Below are positions 1 to 7,725 of a stretch of 37,353 bases of DNA, in pieces (position 1 is the first letter of the stretch; every line of letters starts with the position of its first letter). Under the pieces are notes generated by a model. It searched no databases. It saw nothing but the letters and a program-made list of their open reading frames with translations, and had not been told where the DNA came from. Source of the DNA: an uncultured cyanobacterium (GTDB lineage Bacteria > Cyanobacteriota > Vampirovibrionia > Vampirovibrionales > JAGQHJ01); the NCBI GenBank assembly GCA_937922745.1, contig CALAJO010000029.1:1-37353 (forward strand). Reading direction: 5' to 3'. Position numbers and translations under genes: made by a program.

Positions 1-141
1 CCCAGCCTCGCCTCGAGTAGGGATGCACAGGCTGTAAACAAAATGGAGACTTTCTTTCAGAAGCTGTTGGATACCAGGGTTTTTGGCCCGAATGTGCCCA
101 TAGCTTATAACGTGGTGCCCGAGCCCGAAATGGATATTTAG
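1..141 (+). CDS. C-terminal end of an unrecognised protein (partial)
   Basis: Frame 1 is open from the first base to a TAG at 139-141 and gives 46 residues ending in PEPEMDI. The start lies outside the window. The visible part is hydrophilic and probably helical, with no motif I recognise. The next gene begins about 95 bases later on the same strand. The reading frame is short, so its reality rests on position and codon pattern. It could be another of the orphan genes typical of this window. Confidence 0.55.
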   Translation, partial: PSLASSRDAQAVNKMETFFQKLLDTRVFGPNVPIAYNVVPEPEMDI

Positions 142-236
142 CACGAACATCATAGTTGCACGGCCGAGGCAATTTAAAATAGGGTTTAGGTTTAATTGAG
201 GCGTTAGGTTTGTGCCAGAGGCTATGGATTTTAATT

Positions 237-1250
237 ATGACTGCACCTGTTCGTTTTTCAGCTTATCAAGGTGTGCTGGTTTACCCAGAGCAAAAGCAGC
301 AGTTGATTCAGCGCTTTCAGCAAAAGTGTGAGGCGCAAGGCACCCCCAGTGCCGTGTGGGAAGTGGCCAATCCAGGGATGCTAACCGGTTTTCAAGCGCG
401 CTTTCCCAACATTTTCAAAGGGTTAAAGGAGGCTTTGCAGAAGCATCGCTGGGTTCAACTCTATCACCACCCTGTCGGCCGCGAGATTTTGCAGGAAGAT
501 ATTGTTGACCAGGTGTATAAGGGAATTAAAATCGATCGGGCTCCGGAGCTGGTCTATTTATTTAATGGTAAGGATGCCGAAACGTTTGAGCGGATGCGTC
601 CAAAGCTTCAAAAATTGGTTGCGACGGTTAAGCCCTTGTGGGAGAAACTCCTGGATAAGATTGAATCCGTTGCCTCAACGCCGGATGAAGATTTATCACA
701 GATTCAGAAGATCCGGCTGGGTCTGGCATTATTCAAGTTTCGTAACCAGATTAAAAATAAAGTGCTGGATTGGGCTGCATTGGAGAAAAAAGCAAAAGAC
801 CCGGCCAACCAAGATATGTTTACCCATTTGCAACGTGCAATTGATATCCATGAACAAGAATTGGACGTTGGTAATGAAACCTATTGGGAAACCCAAGACG
901 CAGGCTTGTTACCCTTTATGGATTTAGCAGCAAAAGCCTCCAAAACACACGAAGTGGAAGCACTGTTTGCCTTTATGGCCCTTTACATGGAGTTTGGCGT
1001 TTTGGCGATGTCGGTTTTGAAGCAAAAACCGGAGCATATCGCTGGGTTTTTGGATCATTATCCTACGTTGATTTCAGCAGAACACTTTCAGGAGACGGCC
1101 TTGGCGACGGATGAAGCCTTGCCGACCGGACAGCGGGATTTACTCGCCCCGGTTGGCCGCCCCGTGAGCTTGCGAAAGACGATTGGTTGGATGGAAGAGC
1201 AAACGAATCCTCAGAGGGATAATGTGTCTGAGGAGGGGGAGGGCAATTGA
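237..1250 (+). CDS. hypothetical protein, mostly alpha-helical
   Basis: An open frame of 337 residues from the ATG at 237. A TTG at 210 in the same frame is also possible, with GAGG about ten bases upstream, but would add only nine residues. No family recognised. The N-terminus carries APVRFSAYQG, similar to the N-termini of two other orphan proteins here. The rest is charged and amphipathic, consistent with a helical soluble protein; residues about 235-265 are more hydrophobic but do not look like a clear membrane span. The C-terminus is acidic and probably disordered. No signal peptide is seen. The next orphan gene follows about 50 bases downstream. Probably lineage-specific; function unknown. 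Confidence 0.8.
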   Translation: MTAPVRFSAYQGVLVYPEQKQQLIQRFQQKCEAQGTPSAVWEVANPGMLTGFQARFPNIFKGLKEALQKHRWVQLYHHPVGREILQEDIVDQVYKGIKIDRAPELVYLFNGKDAETFERMRPKLQKLVATVKPLWEKLLDKIESVASTPDEDLSQIQKIRLGLALFKFRNQIKNKVLDWAALEKKAKDPANQDMFTHLQRAIDIHEQELDVGNETYWETQDAGLLPFMDLAAKASKTHEVEALFAFMALYMEFGVLAMSVLKQKPEHIAGFLDHYPTLISAEHFQETALATDEALPTGQRDLLAPVGRPVSLRKTIGWMEEQTNPQRDNVSEEGEGN

Positions 1251-1302
1251 GAATATTGACCGGGTTTATTTTGGTAAGATCAAAAATAAGGAACTGGCAC
1301 CA

Positions 1303-1962
1303 ATGAAACTCGGGCATACTCATCCTTCCCAGTATGGGGTTTTGCACAAGCAAGCTGGATTGAATGCGGCCCAGTCACGGATGTCTATCCGAAATGACGT
1401 TGTATTTGCGGCTGGAAAAGCGCGTGATCCAGAGGTCACACAATTCTCTCAAAACTTGCTCCAAGCGCATATCTTTCCTCGGGCGGACGTAGAGCCATTC
1501 GAATTCATGTATAAAAGGGATAATGATTTGTGGAAATGCCGTATTGCCGCCTTTAACGTCATCCCTAAATCCGATCATCAAGGTCTCCCCATTCCCACAG
1601 GCACCTATTATCTCTTTCTGGAATCCAAGCCAGGCCGTACCCCAGCTGAAAAGACGAGAGTAAGGTTTCAATTCGTTCACTTTGGCCCCGATTATGAAGC
1701 CCAGCCGCTTCGCTCCAGCGCGGACTTGCAACGCGTTGTAAAAGGCTTTAACGAATATGAAACCGAACAAGAGTTTAGAAAAACAAGGGACTTTATTAAC
1801 CTGGCCTTTGTCCTTCCCAGAGGCTTGAGTTTTCAGCCCATCCTTTTATGGCATAACCTAGGCGTGTATACGGATATATCAGGTACCTCCGTTGAGCCTG
1901 CCGAAGCCCTCCTGAAGAAGAGCTGCTTCAAACAGGCGTATTTGGCCCCCCTGCCAAATTAG
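1303..1962 (+). CDS. hypothetical protein
   Basis: 219 residues from the ATG at 1303, preceded by a purine-rich AAGGAA about 12 bases upstream. The frame is open further upstream, but that part overlaps the end of the previous gene and looks non-coding. The protein is soluble in appearance, with alternating strands and helices, no signal peptide and no membrane segment. I see no catalytic motif. Residues about 27-35 read VVFAAGKARD, a short polar N-terminal segment before the main domain. It converges with mlaE, whose stop lies about 40 bases away. Function unknown. Confidence 0.8.
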   Translation: MKLGHTHPSQYGVLHKQAGLNAAQSRMSIRNDVVFAAGKARDPEVTQFSQNLLQAHIFPRADVEPFEFMYKRDNDLWKCRIAAFNVIPKSDHQGLPIPTGTYYLFLESKPGRTPAEKTRVRFQFVHFGPDYEAQPLRSSADLQRVVKGFNEYETEQEFRKTRDFINLAFVLPRGLSFQPILLWHNLGVYTDISGTSVEPAEALLKKSCFKQAYLAPLPN

Positions 1963-2003
1963 AACCCTAATAGAGCTGTAATGGGTTGGATTAGCCTAGA
2001 TAC

Positions 2004-2777
2004 TTATAAAGTATCGCTAAAGGACGTGCCGAAGAAGATCCAGGTGAGGAAGAAATCGGAGACGATCACGGTGATGGCCGTCCAAACGGTGGCTTGCGTG
2101 GTGGCAAGGCCCACGTTTCTCGCGCCGCCGCGGGTGTTAAGCCCAACGGTAATGGAAATCCCGGCCAGAAGCAGGCCGAAAATAGCGGCTTTAATCAGGC
2201 TCACCCAAATGTCGTAGAGATCCAGCGTCAGCCAGATGGAATCCAGGTACATGTGGTAATGGATGCCGGCAGTGTAACGCGCCGTCACCATGCCGCCCAG
2301 GATGCCGATGGCTTCGGCCATAATGGTGATCAGCGGCAGGGCAATCACGCAAGCAATGGCGCGCGGCACCATTAAGTAGCGGATGGGATCTACGCGCATC
2401 ATCTGCAAGGCGTCAATCTGGCTGGTCACTTTCATATTGGCAATTTCCGCTGAGATTGCGGTGCCGGCCCGGGCACCCACGGCAAACGCGGTAAAAATCG
2501 GCCCCATTTCCCGAACGGTGGCAAGCGCAACCAATGCGCCCACATACGCGTTCGCCCCCGTCATCGCGAACTTCTCCGCGGCATGGAGGGCCAAAACACA
2601 CCCGGAAATCAGGGCGATAATCATCGCAATCGGCACGGAGTCGTACCCAACCGCCGCAATCTGGTGGAAGACGTGGCCTTTATTAATCCGGCCGATGCTG
2701 AGATAACGAAGCGTTCGGGACAGGTTTAACGTTACCTGCCCCACGCCTTCCAACATATCCGTTACCGGGGTCAACAT
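2004..2777 (-). CDS. mlaE: MlaE/YrbE-family ABC transporter permease
   Basis: 257 residues with about five hydrophobic segments. The family landmarks are present in order: VGYDSVPIAMI near residue 45, VREMGPIFTA near 85, EIANMKVTSQIDAL near 110, and GLNTRGGARNVGLATTQAT near 215. MlaE proteins are the inner-membrane permease of MCE systems that move phospholipid or other lipids between the membranes of diderm bacteria. It lies about 40 bases downstream of ilvE on the same strand and is probably cotranscribed with it. No MlaF ATPase or MlaD MCE protein is adjacent, so the partners must be elsewhere. Family assignment is firm; the substrate is unknown. Confidence 0.93.
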   Translation of the reverse strand: MLTPVTDMLEGVGQVTLNLSRTLRYLSIGRINKGHVFHQIAAVGYDSVPIAMIIALISGCVLALHAAEKFAMTGANAYVGALVALATVREMGPIFTAFAVGARAGTAISAEIANMKVTSQIDALQMMRVDPIRYLMVPRAIACVIALPLITIMAEAIGILGGMVTARYTAGIHYHMYLDSIWLTLDLYDIWVSLIKAAIFGLLLAGISITVGLNTRGGARNVGLATTQATVWTAITVIVSDFFLTWIFFGTSFSDTL

Positions 2778-2819
2778 ACTGCAATCTCGCGGTTACGCCC
2801 CGGGCCGGGGCCTTAGGTA

Positions 2820-3758
2820 TTATTTTGTAGCGCTGGCAACCTGGGCCTTAACAGGGGTTAGCCAGTGGGAATACTTGGTATTCTTGCCTTTCACGGCATC
2901 CATGTATATCTGCTGGAGCTGGAGGGTGATCGGGCCGCTCTTGCCAGTGCCAATCGGACGGTTATCGATGCTGGCAATCGGGGCCACTTGTGCCGCCGTA
3001 CCGGTAAAGAAGGCCTCATCCGCCAGATACAGCTCGGTGCGGTTGACCAGCCGGGCTTCCACTTCCATTCCTAGCTCATTTTGCGCCAGTTCCATTAGCG
3101 AGGCGCGGGTAATCCCTTCCAGGATGTTATCCGTGGTGCGTGGGGTAATCAGCTTGCCGTCCTTCACCAGGAAAAGGTTCATGCCGCTGCCTTCCGAGAC
3201 ATGGCCTTCTTCGGTGAGGAAAATCGCGTCATCAACCCCGTTGATGTGCGCTTCGGCCATGGCGAGACCGGTGTTAACGTAAGCGCCGCCAATTTTACCC
3301 CGCGGCGGGATGGCGTTGTCTGAAACGCGACGCCAACTGGAGACGCAGACTTTCAAGCCTTTGTTGACATCCAGGTATGCGCCAAACGGCAACACAAAGC
3401 AGCAGTAATCCGTGTCCACTTCGTCCAGGCGGGGTGGAACAACGTGGCCGGATTTGTAAAACCGGGGCTGGAGGTAAACATCGCCGCGGATGCCGCTTTT
3501 CTGGATGAGTTGCGCGCAGGTTTCCGTCATATCTTCTACGGTTAGCGAGGTTTCCATAAACAGGATCTTGGCGCTCTGCAACATCCGCTCGAAATGCTCA
3601 CGGGCCCGCATCAGGTAAACGGTTTCGGTTTGCTCGTTCCAGTACCCGCGGATGCCTTCGAAAACCGATGTGCCGTAGAGAAACGCATGGGTTTTAATGT
3701 TGATATTCGCCTGATCCTCTGGGACATACTGGCCTTGGAAGTATGCGTACGTTGTCAA
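2820..3758 (-). CDS. ilvE: branched-chain amino acid aminotransferase
   Basis: 312 residues, the usual length for class IV PLP aminotransferases. It interconverts branched-chain amino acids and their 2-oxo acids with 2-oxoglutarate/glutamate. Landmarks are GTSVFEGIRGYW at about 29-40, YLQPRFYKSG at about 95-104, the PLP lysine K155 in PRGKIGGAYVNT, the EGSGMNLFLV strand near 189 and TRASLMELA near 217. The start is TTG, supported by GAGGT eight bases upstream; no ATG fits. It is divergent from gpmI with only 56 bases between them and is followed by mlaE. D-amino-acid transaminase belongs to the same fold, but the sequence reads as BCAT. Confidence 0.95.
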   Translation of the reverse strand: MTTYAYFQGQYVPEDQANINIKTHAFLYGTSVFEGIRGYWNEQTETVYLMRAREHFERMLQSAKILFMETSLTVEDMTETCAQLIQKSGIRGDVYLQPRFYKSGHVVPPRLDEVDTDYCCFVLPFGAYLDVNKGLKVCVSSWRRVSDNAIPPRGKIGGAYVNTGLAMAEAHINGVDDAIFLTEEGHVSEGSGMNLFLVKDGKLITPRTTDNILEGITRASLMELAQNELGMEVEARLVNRTELYLADEAFFTGTAAQVAPIASIDNRPIGTGKSGPITLQLQQIYMDAVKGKNTKYSHWLTPVKAQVASATK

Positions 3759-3766
3759 TTTTAGTA

Positions 3767-3771
3767 ACCTC
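3767..3771 (-). promoter_or_regulatory. ribosome binding site fixing the TTG start of ilvE
   Basis: GAGGT on the minus strand stands eight bases before the TTG at 3758. It decides the start in the absence of any in-frame ATG nearby. Confidence 0.6.
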
Positions 3772-3809
3772 GTCTAACTTTACGTAATCTCTTGTACCTG
3801 ATAGGCTCT

Positions 3810-3815
3810 ATTATA
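3810..3815 (-). promoter_or_regulatory. possible -10 element for ilvE
   Basis: A perfect TATAAT on the minus strand overlaps the first base of the gpmI start codon. The matching -35 position, TAGAAT seventeen bases upstream, is weak and lies inside gpmI. If real, ilvE transcription starts within about 50 bases of its TTG and competes with transcription of gpmI. Confidence 0.3.
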
Positions 3816-5374
3816 TGAAACAACAGCGCGTTATTCTACTTATTCTTGATGGCTGGGGTCTGCGGGACGACCCTCGCGGCAATGCCATTGCCGAAGCCCA
3901 GCCGCAATTTTATTTCGATTTGCTGAAAAACAACCCGTATATCGGCCTGGACGCCTCCGGGGAATCTGTTGGGCTGCCGCAGGGGCAAATGGGCAACTCG
4001 GAAGTGGGCCACCTGAATATGGGGGCCGGACGCGTGGTTTACCAGGAATTAACCCGGATTGACAAGGCGATTCGCGAAGGCGATTTCTTTCGCAACCCGG
4101 TTTTACTTGCCGGGATGGCGCATGCCAAGGCCCATAACACCACGCTTCATTTAATGGGGCTGGTTAGCGATGGTGGCGTCCATAGCAGCCTTGAGCATCT
4201 GCTGGCGTTGCTGCGCATGGCCAAAAGCCAAGGTGTGGAAAAAGTTCGGGTGCATGCCTTCCTGGATGGGCGGGATGTTGCGCCGCGCAGCGCTGAAGGA
4301 TTTTTAAAGGCCGTTGAAGAAAAACTGCTGGATCTCGGCTATCCGCAAATTGCCACCATTAACGGCCGTTATTACGCCATGGACCGTGATCGGCGTTGGG
4401 AACGCACCGAAAAGGCTTACGATAACCTGGTGCTGGGCGATGGCCGCAAGTTTCTCTTCTCCGTTGATGCCTTGAAGTACGCTTACAATCAGGACGAAAA
4501 CGACGAGTTCGTCACACCCTGTATCACGGATATCACCTACGACGGCATGAATAACGGGGATAGCGTCATCTTCTTCAATTTTCGGCCGGATCGGGCACGG
4601 CAGCTGACCCGTGCCTTTACGGAAAACGGGTTTACCGGTTTTGGCCGTAAAAAGGTGTTGAATGATCTGTCCTTTGTGGCTATGACGATGTATGACGAGG
4701 GCTTTGACCTGCCGATTGCCTATCCTAAGGTTTCGCTGGAAAATATCCTGTCCAAAGTCCTTAGCGACCATAACATCCACCAGTTCCGCACGGCGGAAAC
4801 CGAGAAGTATGCGCATGTCACTTATTTTCTCAATGGCGGTTTCGAGGAGCCCTATCCGGGTGAGGAACGCGCCATGGTGCCGTCCCCCAAAGTTGCGACT
4901 TATGATCTGCAACCGGAGATGAACCTGTCCGGCGTTGTACAGGAATTGGTTACCGCCATCCATAGCGGCAAGTACGAATTTATCGCGAGCAACTTCGCCA
5001 ACCCGGATATGGTGGCGCACAGCGGCTTTATGGAAGCCGCCGTGAAAGCCGTTAAAGCGGTTAACGCCGGGCTGGAAGCCGTTATCACCGAAGCCCTGGC
5101 GCACGATTATATTGTTCTGCTGACGGCGGATCATGGCAATATCGAGTTAATGGCCGATGAAGACGGCAACCCGGTTACGGCGCACACGACGAATCCGGTT
5201 CCGCTGGTGCTGATATCCAACACCCACGAGTATGCGCTGGATAATTCGAAGGTGTACCCGCTGAGTTGTGTTGCTCCCACCATCCTGGATATTATGGGGC
5301 TGCCGATCCCGCCGGAAATGACCACACCTTCCGTCCTCATCCGCACCGAAGCCGAAGTGCCCCAGCGGGTTTAG
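3815..5374 (+). CDS. gpmI: 2,3-bisphosphoglycerate-independent phosphoglycerate mutase
   Basis: 519 residues, full length for the family. It interconverts 3- and 2-phosphoglycerate in glycolysis and gluconeogenesis using two metal ions and a phosphoserine. The catalytic serine is S62 in GQMGNSEVGHLNMGAG, and the first metal aspartate is D12 in LILDGWG. Other landmarks are FLDGRDVAP, the GRYYAMDRDRRWERTEKAYD segment, FRPDRARQLT, HVTYFLNGG, NFANPDMVAHSG and TADHGN near the C-terminus, which supply the remaining metal and substrate residues. It is divergent from ilvE. The upstream region is only 56 bases and I see no strong Shine-Dalgarno before the ATG. Confidence 0.98.
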   Translation: MKQQRVILLILDGWGLRDDPRGNAIAEAQPQFYFDLLKNNPYIGLDASGESVGLPQGQMGNSEVGHLNMGAGRVVYQELTRIDKAIREGDFFRNPVLLAGMAHAKAHNTTLHLMGLVSDGGVHSSLEHLLALLRMAKSQGVEKVRVHAFLDGRDVAPRSAEGFLKAVEEKLLDLGYPQIATINGRYYAMDRDRRWERTEKAYDNLVLGDGRKFLFSVDALKYAYNQDENDEFVTPCITDITYDGMNNGDSVIFFNFRPDRARQLTRAFTENGFTGFGRKKVLNDLSFVAMTMYDEGFDLPIAYPKVSLENILSKVLSDHNIHQFRTAETEKYAHVTYFLNGGFEEPYPGEERAMVPSPKVATYDLQPEMNLSGVVQELVTAIHSGKYEFIASNFANPDMVAHSGFMEAAVKAVKAVNAGLEAVITEALAHDYIVLLTADHGNIELMADEDGNPVTAHTTNPVPLVLISNTHEYALDNSKVYPLSCVAPTILDIMGLPIPPEMTTPSVLIRTEAEVPQRV

Positions 5375-5394
5375 AGAGAATCATTTACACCTCA

Positions 5395-5423
5395 TTGCGA
5401 TTTGATATCTCTTTTGATATAAG
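5395..5423 (+). promoter_or_regulatory. sigma70-type promoter for the 5449 gene
   Basis: TTGCGA at 5395-5400 and TATAAG at 5418-5423 are separated by exactly 17 bases. Transcription would start near 5430, about 20 bases before the ATG. Confidence 0.55.
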
Positions 5424-5448
5424 AACTTGGAAAAGTGAGTGTAGACGT

Positions 5449-6315
5449 ATGATTATTCAGCATCGACAGCCTGCAATATCTTCTCCTGCAACCTATCGGA
5501 CATTGAAAAGCCCAACAATGCTATCGTTACAGGCCTCGTTACATTATGGCGAACGATTTTCGTCTCTTCAGAAAGATGCCCCATGCTGGCCTGGCTTTTT
5601 TAAGCGGATTGGTTTGTTCTTCAAGGAATTATCGGCAGCAATATTAAGATTGCTAGGTATCCGAAAAGATGAATCCCCCGATGCATTTCGTCAGCGAGCC
5701 GCGTCCCAACTGGTTAACCTTCGATTTCAATTGCAGGAAATGCGGAATATGTTAAAGTTGCGCCAAGCCAAGCAGGATATGGGTGGTGAGCAAATGGCTC
5801 GCCTGCATCAGGAAGTTGTTACGATGCTTCGCCAGAAATTAGACGCAAAGCGACTCCGTACCATTTTTAAGTCAGGCAGGGCCGATGCCCGAAAGGCTCG
5901 GGATGTTGTCCGTGAAGTAGCTGCTGACCTTGAAAAGATTGTGCAACGGATGCCGGATCAGTCGATTAATCCCCTTGTGAAGAATTATAAGGCGGCCATT
6001 CAGGATATTCGCTTTATAGCGGATGAATTTGCCGCCAAAGGCGTTCGCTCTTTCAAGTTTTTGAACCTGACGCCTAAGTCCCAGGATATTATTACCCGGT
6101 TCTTAAAACTGGGCTTGTTGTTTAACAGCCCTGAAATGACGCGGGATCTCCAGATCATGTCCTGGATGCTGGGAGTGCCAAAGCGTACTGTCCAGGAGAT
6201 GATTTACACAGCAGGCGACCAGGTTTTAGACGGCGTCCAGGCAGAAACTGATCTGTTACGCCAACAGGTCCAAGGCGATATTCTGGCCTGTGAGAAGAAG
6301 AAGCGCCCTGCATAA
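5449..6315 (+). CDS. hypothetical helical protein
   Basis: 288 residues from the ATG at 5449. The frame continues upstream into gpmI, but the promoter at 5395-5423 and the change in composition favour 5449. Residues about 50-70 form an amphipathic hydrophobic stretch (FFKRIGLFFKELSAAILRLL), possibly membrane-associated. Residues about 80-285 are long charged helices rich in Arg, Lys, Gln and Glu. No enzyme motif, signal peptide or known domain is recognised. A sampled 60-base line is 42% GC against 58% in one gpmI line, so this orphan is visibly more AT-rich. Function unknown. Confidence 0.8.
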   Translation: MIIQHRQPAISSPATYRTLKSPTMLSLQASLHYGERFSSLQKDAPCWPGFFKRIGLFFKELSAAILRLLGIRKDESPDAFRQRAASQLVNLRFQLQEMRNMLKLRQAKQDMGGEQMARLHQEVVTMLRQKLDAKRLRTIFKSGRADARKARDVVREVAADLEKIVQRMPDQSINPLVKNYKAAIQDIRFIADEFAAKGVRSFKFLNLTPKSQDIITRFLKLGLLFNSPEMTRDLQIMSWMLGVPKRTVQEMIYTAGDQVLDGVQAETDLLRQQVQGDILACEKKKRPA

Positions 6316-6321
6316 TAGATT

Positions 6322-6350
6322 TTGACTTGTTACGTGCTGGCCCCTTTAAT
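6322..6350 (+). promoter_or_regulatory. sigma70-type promoter in front of a folded non-coding stretch
   Basis: TTGACT at 6322-6327 and TTTAAT at 6345-6350 are separated by 17 bases; each hexamer has five matches to consensus. It begins seven bases after the stop of the preceding gene. Transcription would start near 6357. Confidence 0.55.
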
Positions 6351-6356
6351 TTCAAG

Positions 6357-6643
6357 AAATGGACTGCTGACTAACTTGCCTCATTGTCAAATAGCCAGGT
6401 GATTATCAATTTCATAGAAGCTCAACGGATTGAGCATCGCCTGTGCGATCGGCTATAACTAATAACATAGAAACGACAGGTTCTGTCAAACCCAATCCAC
6501 CCAGTGCTTTGGAGATTGATGCAACCTCAATCCCGGTTTCTATATCGATTGCTAACCCATAATCTATCTAATCTCATCTGAATAACTGGAGAGATGCGAA
6601 AGCCTGACTACTTCCATTCCATTGCATCCTCTCCATTTTTTTT
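6357..6643 (+). ncRNA. candidate structured RNA or attenuated leader
   Basis: No convincing reading frame fills this stretch, but many short perfect stems do. Domain 1: TAGCC (6392-6396) pairs with GGCTA (6451-6455) and encloses CTCAA/TTGAG (6421-6434, loop CGGA) and ATCGC/GCGAT (6436-6449, loop CTGT). Domain 2: ATAGAAAC (6467-6474) pairs with GTTTCTAT (6536-6543) and encloses GACAG/CTGTC (6475-6487) and GATTGA/TCAATC (6514-6532). An intrinsic terminator follows at 6588-6643, and a promoter lies just upstream. I do not recognise tmRNA, RNase P, SRP, 6S or a named riboswitch. It could be a free RNA of about 285 nt or the leader of the winged-helix gene at 6683. Confidence 0.5.
6588..6643 (+). 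terminator. intrinsic terminator (possible attenuator)
   Basis: GGAGAGATGC (6588-6597) pairs with GCATCCTCTCC (6624-6634) with one bulged base and a 26-base loop, followed by A and eight T at 6636-6643. The next gene starts 40 bases later, so this either ends the upstream RNA or attenuates the downstream operon. Confidence 0.6.
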
Positions 6644-6682
6644 GCCCACCATTTTAGTGTGTTATGTGAGGAGAGAGTCCTG

Positions 6683-7012
6683 ATGGCAACCCAGCAAATG
6701 AGACAATCGTACGCCACAACATTGCGCAAGCTGCCCTTCCAGCTAACGAAGTGGTCGCCCTATGCACTGCTGAAGATTAATGGCAGCACCGTTCTGCAAA
6801 TTAAGAATTACCTGGGACGCCTGTATGATTCCATGTCGCACGACAGCCCTGTTGTCCTGCTGCCCTCGGTCAACGAGGTGTCCAAGCGCTTTGGCTGCGA
6901 TACGGAAGAAGTTTATGGCGCTTTGAACGAACTGAAAAAACAGGGCTTTAACTACAAGGTTTACGGGGAACAAAAACCCATCAAGATGTTTGACGCCTTA
7001 TACAAGGACTAA
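6683..7012 (+). CDS. small winged-helix (GntR-like) DNA-binding protein
   Basis: 109 residues from the ATG at 6683, with AGGAG nine bases upstream. The segment VVLLPSVNEVSKRFGCDTEE followed by VYGALNELKKQGF, about residues 55-88, matches the GntR-type winged helix: a Leu-Pro-Ser entry, a recognition-helix pair, then a leucine-rich helix ending in Gly-Phe. There is no room for a ligand-binding domain, so it may act alone or as a dimer. It is followed after 20 bases by a small membrane protein and probably cotranscribed with it. The folded stretch and terminator upstream suggest regulated expression. The DNA target is unknown. The fold call is from sequence pattern only. Confidence 0.8.
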   Translation: MATQQMRQSYATTLRKLPFQLTKWSPYALLKINGSTVLQIKNYLGRLYDSMSHDSPVVLLPSVNEVSKRFGCDTEEVYGALNELKKQGFNYKVYGEQKPIKMFDALYKD

Positions 7013-7032
7013 AATAAAGGAGGTACGGGTCT

Positions 7033-7389
7033 ATGTTAACCATGATTATTCACTGGTTGGTGACGGCGTTGGTATTACTGCTCATTGCCAACATTCTGCC
7101 GGGATTTTCGGTGGATAACTTTACCATCGCGCTGATTGCGGCCTTGGTACTCGGCCTGGTCAATCTTTTCATCCGGCCGTTGGTGTTATTGTTTACCTTG
7201 CCGCTAAATATTCTGACCCTGGGCTTGTTTGCCTTCGTGGTCAACGCCTTGCTGCTTTGGCTCACGGCGGGCCTGGTGGATGGCTTCGAAATCAGCAATT
7301 TCCTCAGTGCGTTGGTTGGCGCCTTGCTGCTGGCGCTCGTTACGGGTTTTATCGGCAGCCTGGGCGACAAAACCCATCGCGCCATTTAA
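7033..7389 (+). CDS. phage holin family 4 (superfamily IV) small membrane protein
   Basis: 118 residues and nearly all hydrophobic, with four membrane segments at about 3-25, 30-50, 57-82 and 88-112. The FIRPLVLLFTLPLNILTLGL segment is typical of the Phage_holin_4_2 family (PF04020). The family is widespread in bacterial chromosomes away from prophages, and the name does not imply lysis. A strong AAAGGAGG lies about ten bases before the ATG. It is the second gene of a pair with the winged-helix protein. No lysin or phage gene is nearby, so a housekeeping envelope role is more likely. Confidence 0.88.
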   Translation: MLTMIIHWLVTALVLLLIANILPGFSVDNFTIALIAALVLGLVNLFIRPLVLLFTLPLNILTLGLFAFVVNALLLWLTAGLVDGFEISNFLSALVGALLLALVTGFIGSLGDKTHRAI

Positions 7390-7402
7390 CGATGGGAGGT
7401 TT

Positions 7403-7507
7403 ATTCCGGCAGGGGTTGCCCTCTGCCGGAATACTCGGAATCCGGCCGGGATGTCGTGCGGGTACTTGTCATCCCAAAGGCTGCTTCTACCAAAGGGCAA
7501 AGTGCCC
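7403..7507 (+). other. cluster of three hairpins in the 3' region after the 7033 gene
   Basis: ATTCCGGCAG/CTGCCGGAAT (7403-7432) is a perfect ten-base-pair stem. GGGATG/CATCCC (7448-7475) and GGGCA/TGCCC (7495-7507, loop AAG) follow. None has a T-run; the terminator at 7536 comes after them. There is no credible gene between 7390 and 7725, so this is a long folded 3' untranslated region or an RNA processed from it. Confidence 0.4.
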
Positions 7508-7535
7508 CGATTGATAATCTCAGCAACTTGTTTTT

Positions 7536-7571
7536 ACTTCCTGATGGTCTGTCAGGAAGTTTTTATTTTGC
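7536..7571 (+). terminator. intrinsic terminator
   Basis: ACTTCCTGA (7536-7544) pairs perfectly with TCAGGAAGT (7552-7560) around a seven-base loop, followed by TTTTATTTTG. It ends the winged-helix/membrane protein unit. Confidence 0.8.
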
Positions 7572-7642
7572 ATGGAGCGTTTATTCTGTTTCAAACAGGT
7601 TGAGCCTTTGCAGGACGCGTTATGCCCGCGTCCGCATAATCG

Positions 7643-7671
7643 TTGATTGATTCGTTCGAGAAGGCTATGAT
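7643..7671 (+). promoter_or_regulatory. promoter of the DUF3352 gene
   Basis: TTGATT at 7643-7648 and TATGAT at 7666-7671 are spaced by 17 bases. Transcription would start near 7678, giving a leader of about 48 bases. A GC-rich hairpin, GGACGCG/CGCGTCC at 7613-7633, lies just upstream. Confidence 0.5.
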
Positions 7672-7725
7672 GATGGGGGATATTATCCGTTCATCAGTTG
7701 TTGTGTAGAGTAGAGGTTGAATAAC

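Noticed and set aside
4304-5134. Long minus-strand open frame (276 residues) inside gpmI
   Set aside because: A shadow of the strongly conserved gpmI frame, with the amino acid composition of an antisense frame.
7033-7389. Phage lysis cassette suggested by the holin-family name
   Set aside because: No endolysin, integrase or structural phage gene is nearby, and this family is common in bacterial chromosomes.
7229-7603. Plus-strand open frame running from the small membrane protein gene into the intergenic hairpins
   Set aside because: It overlaps a conserved gene in another frame and crosses the folded 3' region and terminator.
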